This document shows positions 25,897 to 34,225 of a DNA stretch of 55,866 bases, in pieces; position 1 is the stretch's first letter; every line of letters begins with the position of its first letter. Made by a program: the position numbers and the translations under genes. The notes beneath the pieces are model-generated. The model was not told where the DNA came from. It saw only the letters and a program-made list of their open reading frames with translations, and did no database searches. The stretch is from positions 1-55,866 of the forward strand of contig NZ_SDZL01000011.1 of assembly GCF_004210735.1 (NCBI RefSeq). The letters are read 5' to 3'. Source of the stretch: Brevundimonas sp. (GTDB taxonomy: Bacteria; Pseudomonadota; Alphaproteobacteria; Caulobacterales; Caulobacteraceae).

Positions 25897-28452
25897 ATGG
25901 CGGCGCGCGGTGAACTGGAAACCTATCAGGCCAAGCGGAACTTCGGCGTCACGCCGGAGCCGAAGGGCCGCAAGCAGAAGGCACGCAACAGCGGCCTGCG
26001 CTATCTGATCCAGCGCCATGCGGCGACGCGGCTGCACTATGACTTCCGCATCGAGGTCGACGGGGTGCTGAAGTCCTGGGCCGTGACCAAGGCGCCGTCG
26101 CGCGACACGACCGTCAAGCGGCTGGCGGTCGAGGTCGAGGACCACCCGATGGACTACGGCGGGTTCGAGGGGACCATTCCGTCCGGCAACTATGGCGCCG
26201 GAACGGTCCAGATGTGGGACGTCGGCACCTGGACGCCGCAGGAGGACGATCTGGAGGCGGCCTTCAAGAAGGGCCAGATCAAGATGGTGCTGGACGGCGA
26301 GCGCCTGAAAGGGAAATGGGCGCTGATCCGGCTGAAGTCGGACCGCGGCAAACCCTCCAAGCGGGCCAACTGGCTGCTGATCAAGGAGAAGGACGAGCAC
26401 GCCGTGGCGGGCGAGGGCGACGCCCTGGCCGAGATCGACGCCTCGGTCACGACGGGTCGCAGCCTGGCCGAGATCGCGGACGGCAAAGCCCAGTGGACAT
26501 CGTCCAAAGCGACGGGGCGCAAGGCGCCGCCCAAGCCGAAGGTAAGTAAGGCGGCGGCGTCGAAATCCGCCAGGCCGCGCGCCTTCGTGCCCATCCAGTT
26601 CGCCAAGGTGGTGGATCATCCGCCGCCGGGCGCGGGCTGGGTGCATGAGATCAAGTTCGACGGCTATCGCATCCAGGTCTCGGTCGCAGGGGGCAAGGCG
26701 GTGCTGCGGACGCGCAACGGACTGGATTGGACCGACCGGTTTCCGGCGCTGGCGAAACAGGCGGCGACCTGGCCCGACGGAGTGATCGACGGCGAGCTGT
26801 GCGCGCTGGATGACGATCACATGCCGCATTTCTCGGCCCTGCAGGCGGCGATCTCGGAGGGGAAGACCGACGAGCTGATCTATTTCGCCTTCGACCTGCT
26901 GTTCGAGGGGGACGAGGATCTGCGTCCCAAGGCGCTGTCGCACCGCAAGGCGCGATTGCAGGCCTATGTCGACCGGGTCGGCAAGGCGGGGCCGAACCTG
27001 CGCTTCGTCGATCATTTCGCCAGCTCCGGCGAGGCGGTGCTGCTGAGCGCCTGTCGGATGGATCTGGAAGGCGTCATCTCCAAGAAGCTGGACGATCCCT
27101 ATCGCTCGGGTCGGACCGCGTCATGGCTGAAGTCCAAATGCCGGGGTCGGGACGAGGTGGTGATCGGCGGCTGGTCGTCCGAGGGCGGGGCGCGACTGCG
27201 GTCGCTGTTGGTCGGCGTGCGGGACGAGGACGGCCTGCGCTACATGGGCCGGGTCGGCACCGGTTTTTCGGCGGTGTTGAGCAAGACCCTGCTGCCCGCG
27301 CTGAAACGCGAGGCGGCGACAAAGAGCCCCTTCACCGGCAAGGGCGCGCCGAAAGGCGGCAAGGACATCCACTGGCTGAAACCGGTGCTGGTGGCCGAGA
27401 TCGAACACGCGGGCATCACCGACACCGGCTCGGTCCGGCAGGCGGCCTACAAGGGTCTGCGCGAGGACAAGCCGGCGGACGAGGTGACGGCCGAACCGCA
27501 GCCGCCTGCCTCGGCGCCCGCCGCGGCAGGCGCGCTCAAGGCGGCGAAAGGCAAGCTGGTCGTGGCGGGGGTGACGATCTCGAACCCCAACAAGGTGCTG
27601 TGGCCCGCGCATGACGGCAATCCGCCGATCACCAAGGGCGAGCTGGCCCGCTATTACGAGATGGCGGCCGAGCGCCTCCTGCCCCATGTCGCCGACCGGC
27701 CGGTGTCGATCATCCGCGCGCCGGACGGGATCGAGGGCGAGAAATTCTTTCAGCGCCACGCCATGCCGGGCCACAATCCGCGCCTGAAACTCATCGATGT
27801 GAAGGAGCGCAAACCCTATGTCGGCGTGACGGACGTCGGCGGTCTGGTGGCCATCGGCCAGTCGGGCGGGCTGGAGCTGCATCCCTGGGGCGCCAGGCCG
27901 GGCGATCCGGAGACGCCGGACCAGATCACCTTTGACCTGGACCCCGACGAAGGGCTGGATTTCGACGATGTGATCGCGGCGGCGAAACAGCTGAAGCCCC
28001 GGCTGGAGGCGCTGGGTCTGACGCCCTTCGTCAAGACGACCGGGGGCAAGGGGCTGCACGTCGTCGTGCCGATCAAGGCGGACGCCCGCAGCCGGGTCGA
28101 ATGGGACCAGGCCAAGGCCTTCGCCAGAGCGGTCAGCGAGGCGATGAAGACGGACCAGCCCGACCGCTTCACCACCACCCTGGCCAAGAAGGCGCGGGGC
28201 GGGAAGATCTTCCTGGACTATCTGCGCAACGGCCGGATGGCGACGGCGGTCGCGCCGTGGTCGCCGCGCGCACGGCCGGGCGCCGGGATCGCGTTTCCGC
28301 TGGCGTGGAGCCAGGTGAAGACGGGGCTGGACCCGAAGACGTTCAATCTGCGGACGGCCGAAGCCCTGCTGAAGAAGGCGGATCCGTGGAAGAACTTCCA
28401 CGCCTCGGCCGCGCCGCTGAAGCCGGCGCTGAAGAAGATGGGGCTGTGGTGA
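25897..28452 (+). CDS. ligD: ATP-dependent DNA ligase D (multifunctional NHEJ enzyme)
   Basis: Protein of 851 aa with the three LigD modules in the order phosphoesterase, ligase, polymerase. The 3'-phosphoesterase domain (about 20-170) has IQRHAATRLHYDFRIE and DHPMDYGGFEGTIPSGNYG. The ligase domain (about 225-530) has the adenylation motif HEIKFDGYR with Lys253, and ends with the oligonucleotide-binding part. The primase-polymerase domain (about 560-851) has DLDPDEGLDFDDV and TTGGKGLHVVVPI. It processes and joins double-strand break ends recruited by Ku, encoded convergently about 300 bp downstream. The linker (about 170-222) is Lys/Ala-rich. The start ATG 25897 follows gltB by 54 bp. Confidence 0.95.
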   Translation: MAARGELETYQAKRNFGVTPEPKGRKQKARNSGLRYLIQRHAATRLHYDFRIEVDGVLKSWAVTKAPSRDTTVKRLAVEVEDHPMDYGGFEGTIPSGNYGAGTVQMWDVGTWTPQEDDLEAAFKKGQIKMVLDGERLKGKWALIRLKSDRGKPSKRANWLLIKEKDEHAVAGEGDALAEIDASVTTGRSLAEIADGKAQWTSSKATGRKAPPKPKVSKAAASKSARPRAFVPIQFAKVVDHPPPGAGWVHEIKFDGYRIQVSVAGGKAVLRTRNGLDWTDRFPALAKQAATWPDGVIDGELCALDDDHMPHFSALQAAISEGKTDELIYFAFDLLFEGDEDLRPKALSHRKARLQAYVDRVGKAGPNLRFVDHFASSGEAVLLSACRMDLEGVISKKLDDPYRSGRTASWLKSKCRGRDEVVIGGWSSEGGARLRSLLVGVRDEDGLRYMGRVGTGFSAVLSKTLLPALKREAATKSPFTGKGAPKGGKDIHWLKPVLVAEIEHAGITDTGSVRQAAYKGLREDKPADEVTAEPQPPASAPAAAGALKAAKGKLVVAGVTISNPNKVLWPAHDGNPPITKGELARYYEMAAERLLPHVADRPVSIIRAPDGIEGEKFFQRHAMPGHNPRLKLIDVKERKPYVGVTDVGGLVAIGQSGGLELHPWGARPGDPETPDQITFDLDPDEGLDFDDVIAAAKQLKPRLEALGLTPFVKTTGGKGLHVVVPIKADARSRVEWDQAKAFARAVSEAMKTDQPDRFTTTLAKKARGGKIFLDYLRNGRMATAVAPWSPRARPGAGIAFPLAWSQVKTGLDPKTFNLRTAEALLKKADPWKNFHASAAPLKPALKKMGLW

Positions 28453-28476
28453 TCAGCTCAGCCATCTCATCTTCGC

Positions 28477-28511
28477 GCCGTCATCCTCGAGCTTGACCCG
28501 AGGATGACGGC
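28477..28511. repeat. REP-like palindrome, possible ligD terminator
   Basis: GCCGTCATCCTCG and CGAGGATGACGGC form a perfect 13-bp stem with a 9-base loop AGCTTGACC. It begins 24 bases after the ligD stop. The arm and loop sequence look like the dispersed extragenic palindromes common in alphaproteobacterial genomes; a terminator role is also possible, though no T-run follows. Confidence 0.65.
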
Positions 28512-28570
28512 TTTGAGAGCCGCGCGCTTGATGTGTGCTACCCTGCCTCCGAACAGCGAAGGACGACCCC

Positions 28571-28753
28571 ATGGCGGGCTTGAAGGACAAGCGCGGCTTT
28601 ATCGACAAGGACCGGCTGGACCTGTCCGAGCGTCAGGCGGTCGAATACTGGATGAAGCGCTGGGGCGTGACACGCGACCAGATCACCGCCGCCCACCGCA
28701 AGGTCGGCCGCATGACCAAGGATATCGCCGCCGAACTGGGCAAGAAGCGCTAG
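28571..28753 (+). CDS. DUF3606-family small protein
   Basis: Protein of 60 aa beginning MAGLKDKRGFIDKDRLDL. The motif order FIDKDRLDLSERQAVEYWMKRWGVTRDQITAAHRKVG matches DUF3606, a family of small, basic, helical proteins of unknown function common in soil and freshwater proteobacteria. ATG 28571 is chosen over an in-frame upstream start at 28535 because the family begins near this methionine. It is downstream of ligD in the same direction and its stop codon overlaps the stop of the convergent ku gene within CTAG, so the small gene fills the space between the two NHEJ genes. Function in repair is only a guess. Confidence 0.82.
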   Translation: MAGLKDKRGFIDKDRLDLSERQAVEYWMKRWGVTRDQITAAHRKVGRMTKDIAAELGKKR

Positions 28754-29607
28754 CCCGCCTTCTTGCGCGGGGCCGCCTTTTTCGCGGGGGCCTTGGCCGC
28801 CGTCTTGCGTGGGGCGGGCGCGCGGCGGGGTGAGGCCGAGCCCTTCAGGCTGGCGCGCAACGCCTCCATCAGGTCGATGACGTTGGTATCGTCGGGTTCG
28901 GGGGCGGCGACGATCTTCTGACCCTTCTGCTTGGCCTTGATCATTTCGCGCAGGGCCTCGTCATAGGTGTCGCGGAAGTCGGCGGGGTCGAAGTCGCCTT
29001 CCTTCTGGCCGATGATGCGGGCGGCGATCTCGACCATGTCCTTGTCGGCCTTCACCACCGGGATGTCGTCGAAGAAGTCGTCGGCGTCGCGCACTTCTTC
29101 GTTAGCGCGCAGGGTGTAGGCGACCAGCCCCTTGCCCCGAACCTCGAGCGCCAGCTGACGCTCCTTGCCGCGCAGGACCAGCTGGCCCAGGGCGATCTTG
29201 CCCGCCTTCTTCATCGCCTCGCGGATGACGGCGAAGGCCTCGGCCCCGACGCCCTTTTCCGGCACGACGTAGAAGGGATCGTCCCAATACAGACGGTCGA
29301 TGTCTTTTTCGTCCACGAACTTGTCGATCGAGATGGTGCGGGTGCTTTCGACCCTGACCTTGTCGAAGTCGGCGTCGTCGAACAGGACGTATTCGTCCTT
29401 GGACACCTCATAGCCCTTGACCAGATCGGACCGCTCGACCGGCCCGGTGTCGGGGTCGGTGGTGATCATGCGGATGCGGTTGTTGGTCTCGGGATTGATC
29501 AGGTGGAAGCTGATGTCGTTGGCCCGCGTCGTCGCCGTGTAGAGGGCGACCGGACAGGTCACCAGCGACAGCTTCAGATGCCCTTGCCATGTGGGTCGCG
29601 CAGCCAT
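28750..29607 (-). CDS. ku: Non-homologous end joining protein Ku
   Basis: Bacterial Ku of 285 aa that forms a homodimeric ring on DNA ends and recruits LigD. The opening WQGHLKLSLVTCPVALYTAT and the core segments ISFHLINPETNNRIR, VLFDDADFDKVR, YWDDPFYVVPEKG and ALGQLVLRGKERQ are typical. The C-terminal tail (about 250-285) is Lys/Ala/Arg-rich and disordered, a feature that modulates DNA binding and LigD stimulation in other species. ATG 29607. It converges on the DUF3606 gene and ligD, giving a compact two-component NHEJ system. Confidence 0.95.
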   Translation of the reverse strand: MAARPTWQGHLKLSLVTCPVALYTATTRANDISFHLINPETNNRIRMITTDPDTGPVERSDLVKGYEVSKDEYVLFDDADFDKVRVESTRTISIDKFVDEKDIDRLYWDDPFYVVPEKGVGAEAFAVIREAMKKAGKIALGQLVLRGKERQLALEVRGKGLVAYTLRANEEVRDADDFFDDIPVVKADKDMVEIAARIIGQKEGDFDPADFRDTYDEALREMIKAKQKGQKIVAAPEPDDTNVIDLMEALRASLKGSASPRRAPAPRKTAAKAPAKKAAPRKKAG

Positions 29608-29654
29608 GTTTCGTCTCCCGTAACGGCGGAAGAACGCGGGTGAAGGCGAGTCGT

Positions 29655-29680
29655 TCTCCTCCCCGTCTCCGGGGAGGAGA
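29655..29680 (-). terminator. GC-rich hairpin between ku and the ABC/M1 gene
   Basis: TCTCCTCCCCG and CGGGGAGGAGA form an 11-bp stem with loop TCTC, 8 bases beyond the stop codon of the leftward ABC permease/peptidase gene. It may terminate that transcript before ku. No long T-run follows on the minus strand, so it could equally be a dispersed palindromic repeat. Confidence 0.5.
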
Positions 29681-29688
29681 TTCAGACC

Positions 29689-32600
29689 TCAGTCCACCTT
29701 GACGACGTTGTCGTCGGAGTTGCGGTCGATCCATTTGTTGTAGGGATCGACGCCGGCGAAGGCGGGCTTTTTGGTCGTGACGAAGCGGAAGGTCTGGGTG
29801 CCGCTGCGCAGGGGGCGATGGTCCAGGGCGACCACATCGGCACGGTCGAAGGCGCGCTTGCCCGGCTCGGCGGTGAACAGGCCGACGTCGAAGGTTTCGG
29901 CCAGCGGCGCCGGCGTCTCGACGCCCTGGCCGTCGGCATACAGCTTGCGCGCCTCAACCGTGACCGTAACGTCCCAGCGGCCGTCGGCGCGTTTGGTGGC
30001 CGTGGCCGACTTTGTCTTCACATCATACAGGGTGATCTTCTCGAACAGGTCGGTGATCAGGGCCTGTTTGTCGGCCGGGGCCTCTGCCCGCAGGGCGGCG
30101 ACGAGGTCCAGCGAGCGCGGATAAGGCGCCGATTTGAAGGCGTACTGCTGGATCACCCGGCGCAGGGCGCGGTTGACCGCATCCTCGCCGATCTGGTCGC
30201 GCAGCAGGTACATGACCAGGCCGCCCTTCTGGTAGTGGATATACTGCTGGTTCTCGACCCGTTCGAGCGGCAGTTCCTCGATCGTTTCGCCGCTGCGCGA
30301 GCGCAGGTAGCGATCCAGTTCGTACTTCAGGAAGCGGCGGATCTGGTCGGCGCCGTAGGTCTTTTCCATCACCATCAGGGCCGAATACTGGGCCAGGGTT
30401 TCGGACAGGACGGTCGCGCCCTGCATGTCCGCCCCGATCACCTGGTGAGCCCACCACTGGTGGCCCACTTCGTGAGCTGTGATGTAGGTGACGTAGTCGA
30501 TCTTTTCCGGGTTCGAGAAGTCGGCGATGAAGCCCAACCCCTCGGAGTACGGCATGGTGTTGGCGAAGGCCTGGGCGAAGCTGGCATAGGCCGGGAACTC
30601 GATGATCCGCGCCTGCCGGAACTGATAGGGACCAAAGGCGGTCTGGTAATAGTCCAGCGCCGTCTGCATCGCCTTGATCATGCGCGGCGCGTTCCGGGCG
30701 TGGGCCGCGTCGTGATAGACGGCCAGCTGGACGCCGTTGTGCGCCTGTTCCAGCACCTCATAGCGGGCCGACTGCACCGAGAAGAAATGCAGGATCGGCG
30801 CCTCGGTGACGAAGCGGGCCGTGCGACGGCCGTCCTTCGTCTGGTCCGACACCTTGTAGCCGGGGGCGATGGGCGTCTGGTCCGCATCGGTGATGACGGT
30901 GATGTCCGCGTTGACCCAATCGACCCCGACGTAGTTTTTCGCCTGGGCCGACGCATCCTCCAGCTTGGCCATGCGCAGCTCGGCCGGCAGGCCGTGCTTG
31001 CGGCGCTTGGTGCGGTCCTGCAGCAGGCCGTCGCGGCTCATGCCGATAGAGGGGGCGAACTCGCCGTTGTTGACGAAGGTCCCGTTGTCGACCAGCCGGG
31101 TGGTGTTGCCGCTGTTCTTGAAACCACGCTGCGCCAGCACTGTCTCGAAGGTGATGGTGCGGCGCTCGCCCGGCAGCAGGGGCCGGTCGAAACGATAGAT
31201 GCGATAGCGGAACTCAGGCCACTCGCGGGCGATACGCGCGCCCGGGACGTCCAGCCGCGTCATCTCGAGATCGTCGTTCCAGCGCAGGTGGATTTCGGTC
31301 TGCGGCTGGGCGGTCTTGTTCTCGATGAGATAGGACCCCTTGGTGACCAGACGCGGGTCGTGCGGATGCAGATCCAGGTCCAGCTTGACCGAGACGACCG
31401 CCGGCTGGGGCGTGTCCTCATAGCGCAGCAGGGTCTTTTCCAGATCGGCCTGCAACAGCTCGATATCGTCGCGGCTGCGATACTCGTTCCAGACGTTGGT
31501 GTTCAGATAGGCGAAGGCGCCCAGGCCGATGAAGGCCGCCAGGGCGACACCGCCGATCAGGCCCGCCGGTCCCTTCAGACGCAGGGGCGCGCGCATCAGT
31601 CGGGGCTTGAGCCGGGTCTCGGTCCCGCGCCGCCACAGGGCGAAGGCGCCCACCAGCAGCAAAACCGCGAAGGCGGCCCAGTAGGCTGACAGCCAGGCCT
31701 CGAAAGTCGCGAAATCGCCCGTGCCGTTCATGTCCGACAAGGGCACGGCGGGCGTCGCGCCATAGCGATAGAGCAGATGGTCGAAGCCGAGATTGGTCAG
31801 CACGATCGTGCCGATCAGATAGACGACCATGATCGCCCAGCCGACGAACTTGTTCGGCGACAACGACTGGACCACGATCGCCAGCACGGCCAGCAGGCTG
31901 AAGCTGATCGCCTGGGGCCAGACGTACCAGGCCAGATAGTGGCCCAGTTCATAGGTCGTGTAGCCCTTGAAGGTCTGGACGATGACCCCGGCCACGACAG
32001 CCGCCAGCAGGGTCGAGGCCAGAACCGCGATCAGGGCCAGCGTCTTCGGAACCAGGAAGGTCCAGTCCGGCGTCGGCGAGGCGTCGATGATCTCGTGCAT
32101 CTTGCGGTCGCGGTCCCGCCAGACGAGCTCGCCCGCATAGTAGATGGCGATGATGATGACCACGAGAGCGAAGGAGCCGCTGAGCGTCTCGATCACCACG
32201 CGGGTGACCAGCAGGATCGGTGCGCCATACATCTCGCCGCTGAAGGCCAGGGCGGCGATGGAGAAGGCGAAGCCCATCAGCAGCAGGACCAGATAGGCCG
32301 GGCTTTTGAACACCAGGGCCATTTCGAAGCCGGTGCGCTTCATCAGTTGGGCCCAGCCCGAACGGAAGCCATAGCTGGGCGTCGGCAGCGGGCCGGACGG
32401 CGTGGGGGCGACCGCTTCCTTGTCAGCCAGGGCGCGCAGGCGGTCGGCCTTTTTCAGTTTCGCACCCCGGGCGGCGGGACGATAGAAGGCATAGGCGGCG
32501 GCCAGGAACAAAGCGCCGACGGCGATCCAGATCAAACGGTTCCACAGCAACACGCCCTCGAGGGGTACATTCAGGGTGTTGCGCTCGGCGGCGGTCCAGT

Positions 32601-33264
32601 AGCGGCTGACCAGTTCATAGGCGCCGATGCCGAACGGCTCGGCCCAGGCCATGATGGTCTCCAGCTCGGGCTTGGGACCGAAGACGCTGGTGGTCACCAG
32701 ATACAGGATGAAGACCGCGACCACGCCGACATAGGTCGCCATCATCGATCGCGTCACGGTCGCCAGGGCGAAGAAGATGGCCGAGGTCAGGAACAGACCC
32801 GGCAGGCCCATCACCAGATAGGCATAGGCGTAGTCGCCGGGCCGGAAGGCGCCCAGGGTCTCGGGGTCCACCCACGGCATCAGCGTGCCCAGCAGTATGC
32901 CCAGGCTGATGCTGAGGAAGCTGAGGGCCACCGCGGCGAAGGCGCCGAAGAAGCGGCCGTACAGATAGGCGCCCTTGCTGATCCGGGTTGTCTGGATCAT
33001 GGGGCCGAAGCCGGTCGTGGCGTCACGCGCGACGACGTTAGCCACGATGGCCGTGGTCGCCAGCATATAGAAGATGTTGAAGACGGCGTGCGCCTGAACC
33101 AGCGCGAAAGGCGCGTTCTTGTGCACGTTTCCGCCCGTGCCCAGGGACACGTTCTCGCTGGCCACCAGGCCGAAGCCTAGCAGAGCGAACAGGCAGAAGA
33201 TCACCCAGAAGGCGGGCTGGCGCAGTTGATAGCGGAGCTCGAAGGCCGCGACTTTTCCAAACAT
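29689..33264 (-). CDS. ABC-2 permease fused to an M1-family metallopeptidase
   Basis: Protein of 1191 aa with two parts. The N-terminal half (about 1-600) has two sets of about six membrane segments typical of ABC-2 export permeases, beginning FELRYQLRQPAFWVIFCLF, and with a second repeat near residue 310 onward. The C-terminal half (about 620-1190) is an M1 gluzincin: zinc motif HEVGHQWW (His931, Glu932, His935) and downstream Glu955 in LSETLAQY. By topology the peptidase should face the periplasm. It starts 10 bp after the stop of its ATPase gene. Such fusions are known in proteobacteria but the substrate is not established; peptide or protein export coupled to trimming is a reasonable inference. 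Confidence 0.9.
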   Translation of the reverse strand: MFGKVAAFELRYQLRQPAFWVIFCLFALLGFGLVASENVSLGTGGNVHKNAPFALVQAHAVFNIFYMLATTAIVANVVARDATTGFGPMIQTTRISKGAYLYGRFFGAFAAVALSFLSISLGILLGTLMPWVDPETLGAFRPGDYAYAYLVMGLPGLFLTSAIFFALATVTRSMMATYVGVVAVFILYLVTTSVFGPKPELETIMAWAEPFGIGAYELVSRYWTAAERNTLNVPLEGVLLWNRLIWIAVGALFLAAAYAFYRPAARGAKLKKADRLRALADKEAVAPTPSGPLPTPSYGFRSGWAQLMKRTGFEMALVFKSPAYLVLLLMGFAFSIAALAFSGEMYGAPILLVTRVVIETLSGSFALVVIIIAIYYAGELVWRDRDRKMHEIIDASPTPDWTFLVPKTLALIAVLASTLLAAVVAGVIVQTFKGYTTYELGHYLAWYVWPQAISFSLLAVLAIVVQSLSPNKFVGWAIMVVYLIGTIVLTNLGFDHLLYRYGATPAVPLSDMNGTGDFATFEAWLSAYWAAFAVLLLVGAFALWRRGTETRLKPRLMRAPLRLKGPAGLIGGVALAAFIGLGAFAYLNTNVWNEYRSRDDIELLQADLEKTLLRYEDTPQPAVVSVKLDLDLHPHDPRLVTKGSYLIENKTAQPQTEIHLRWNDDLEMTRLDVPGARIAREWPEFRYRIYRFDRPLLPGERRTITFETVLAQRGFKNSGNTTRLVDNGTFVNNGEFAPSIGMSRDGLLQDRTKRRKHGLPAELRMAKLEDASAQAKNYVGVDWVNADITVITDADQTPIAPGYKVSDQTKDGRRTARFVTEAPILHFFSVQSARYEVLEQAHNGVQLAVYHDAAHARNAPRMIKAMQTALDYYQTAFGPYQFRQARIIEFPAYASFAQAFANTMPYSEGLGFIADFSNPEKIDYVTYITAHEVGHQWWAHQVIGADMQGATVLSETLAQYSALMVMEKTYGADQIRRFLKYELDRYLRSRSGETIEELPLERVENQQYIHYQKGGLVMYLLRDQIGEDAVNRALRRVIQQYAFKSAPYPRSLDLVAALRAEAPADKQALITDLFEKITLYDVKTKSATATKRADGRWDVTVTVEARKLYADGQGVETPAPLAETFDVGLFTAEPGKRAFDRADVVALDHRPLRSGTQTFRFVTTKKPAFAGVDPYNKWIDRNSDDNVVKVD

Positions 33265-33274
33265 GATGCGGACC

Positions 33275-34156
33275 TCAGGCGGCGACGCGGCGCGAGGCGC
33301 TGAGGGTCGAGAAATAAACGTCTTCCAGTCCGCCCGAGACCGGCTCGAACCCGTCGCCCGGGCGCTTGTCGGCCAGAACGTGGATCACGGTGCGGCCCGC
33401 GAACAGTCGGGTGGAGATGACCTCGTGCCGGGCGCGGTGATCGTCCAGCGCCTCCTTGTCGATGGTCTTTTTCCAGACGCGGCCGTCCAGGCGCTGCATC
33501 AGGTCGGCGGGCGCGCCTTCCAGCTGGATCTTGCCGCCGGCCAGCACGGCCATGCGCGGGCACAGGTCGGCCACGTCCTCGACGATGTGGGTGGACAGGA
33601 TGACCACCACGTTCTCGCCGATCTCGGCCAGCAGGTTCAGGAAGCGGTTGCGCTCTTCCGGGTCGAGGCCGGCGGTCGGCTCGTCGACGATGATCAGGCG
33701 GGGATTGCCGATCAGGGCCTGGGCGATGCCGAAGCGCTGGCGCATGCCGCCCGAGAAACCGGCCAGGGCCTTCTTGCGCACGCTCCACAGATTGACCTGG
33801 TTCAGCAGGCTCTCGACCGTGTCCTTGCGCTCCTTGCCCGAGGCGACGCCCTTCAGCACGGCCATGTGGTCCAGCATGTCGTAGGCCGAGACGCGCGGAT
33901 AGACGCCGAAATCCTGGGGCAGATAGCCGAGGGTGCGGCGCAGCTTCTCGGGCTCGCGGATCACGTCGATGTCGCCGAAGCGGATGGCGCCAGAGGTCGG
34001 GGTCTGCAGCGTGGCGATCGAGCGCATCAGCGTCGACTTGCCCGCGCCGTTGGGACCCAGCAGGCCGAACATGCCAGTGGGGATCTCCAGACTGACATCG
34101 TCCAGCGCCTTGGTGCCGTTGGCGTAGACGTGAGTCAGTTGATTGATGCTGAGCAT
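33275..34156 (-). CDS. ABC transporter ATP-binding protein
   Basis: Nucleotide-binding subunit of 293 aa. Walker A (LGPNGAGKSTLMRS), signature (FSGGMRQRFGIAQA), Walker B (LIIVDEPTAGLDP) and the switch histidine (LSTHIVEDV) are all present. It belongs to the group that works with ABC-2 permeases. The C-terminal 70 residues form a small extra domain that resembles regulatory tails in drug or bacteriocin exporters. The start is ATG 34156, and the permease/peptidase gene follows 10 bp downstream, so the two form an operon and presumably one complex in the inner membrane. Confidence 0.95.
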   Translation of the reverse strand: MLSINQLTHVYANGTKALDDVSLEIPTGMFGLLGPNGAGKSTLMRSIATLQTPTSGAIRFGDIDVIREPEKLRRTLGYLPQDFGVYPRVSAYDMLDHMAVLKGVASGKERKDTVESLLNQVNLWSVRKKALAGFSGGMRQRFGIAQALIGNPRLIIVDEPTAGLDPEERNRFLNLLAEIGENVVVILSTHIVEDVADLCPRMAVLAGGKIQLEGAPADLMQRLDGRVWKKTIDKEALDDHRARHEVISTRLFAGRTVIHVLADKRPGDGFEPVSGGLEDVYFSTLSASRRVAA

Positions 34157-34225
34157 GCCCGATCCCCGTTTGCAGACGTGAAGACGTTAGGGGGTCAGGC
34201 GGCGCCGGGGCAAGTTACCGATCGG

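Noticed and set aside
21292-27015. Very long minus-strand open frame (1907 codons) opposite gltB and ligD
   Set aside because: Its sequence is a His/Arg/Gln-rich shadow of well-supported genes on the other strand; long antisense frames are common in GC-rich DNA.
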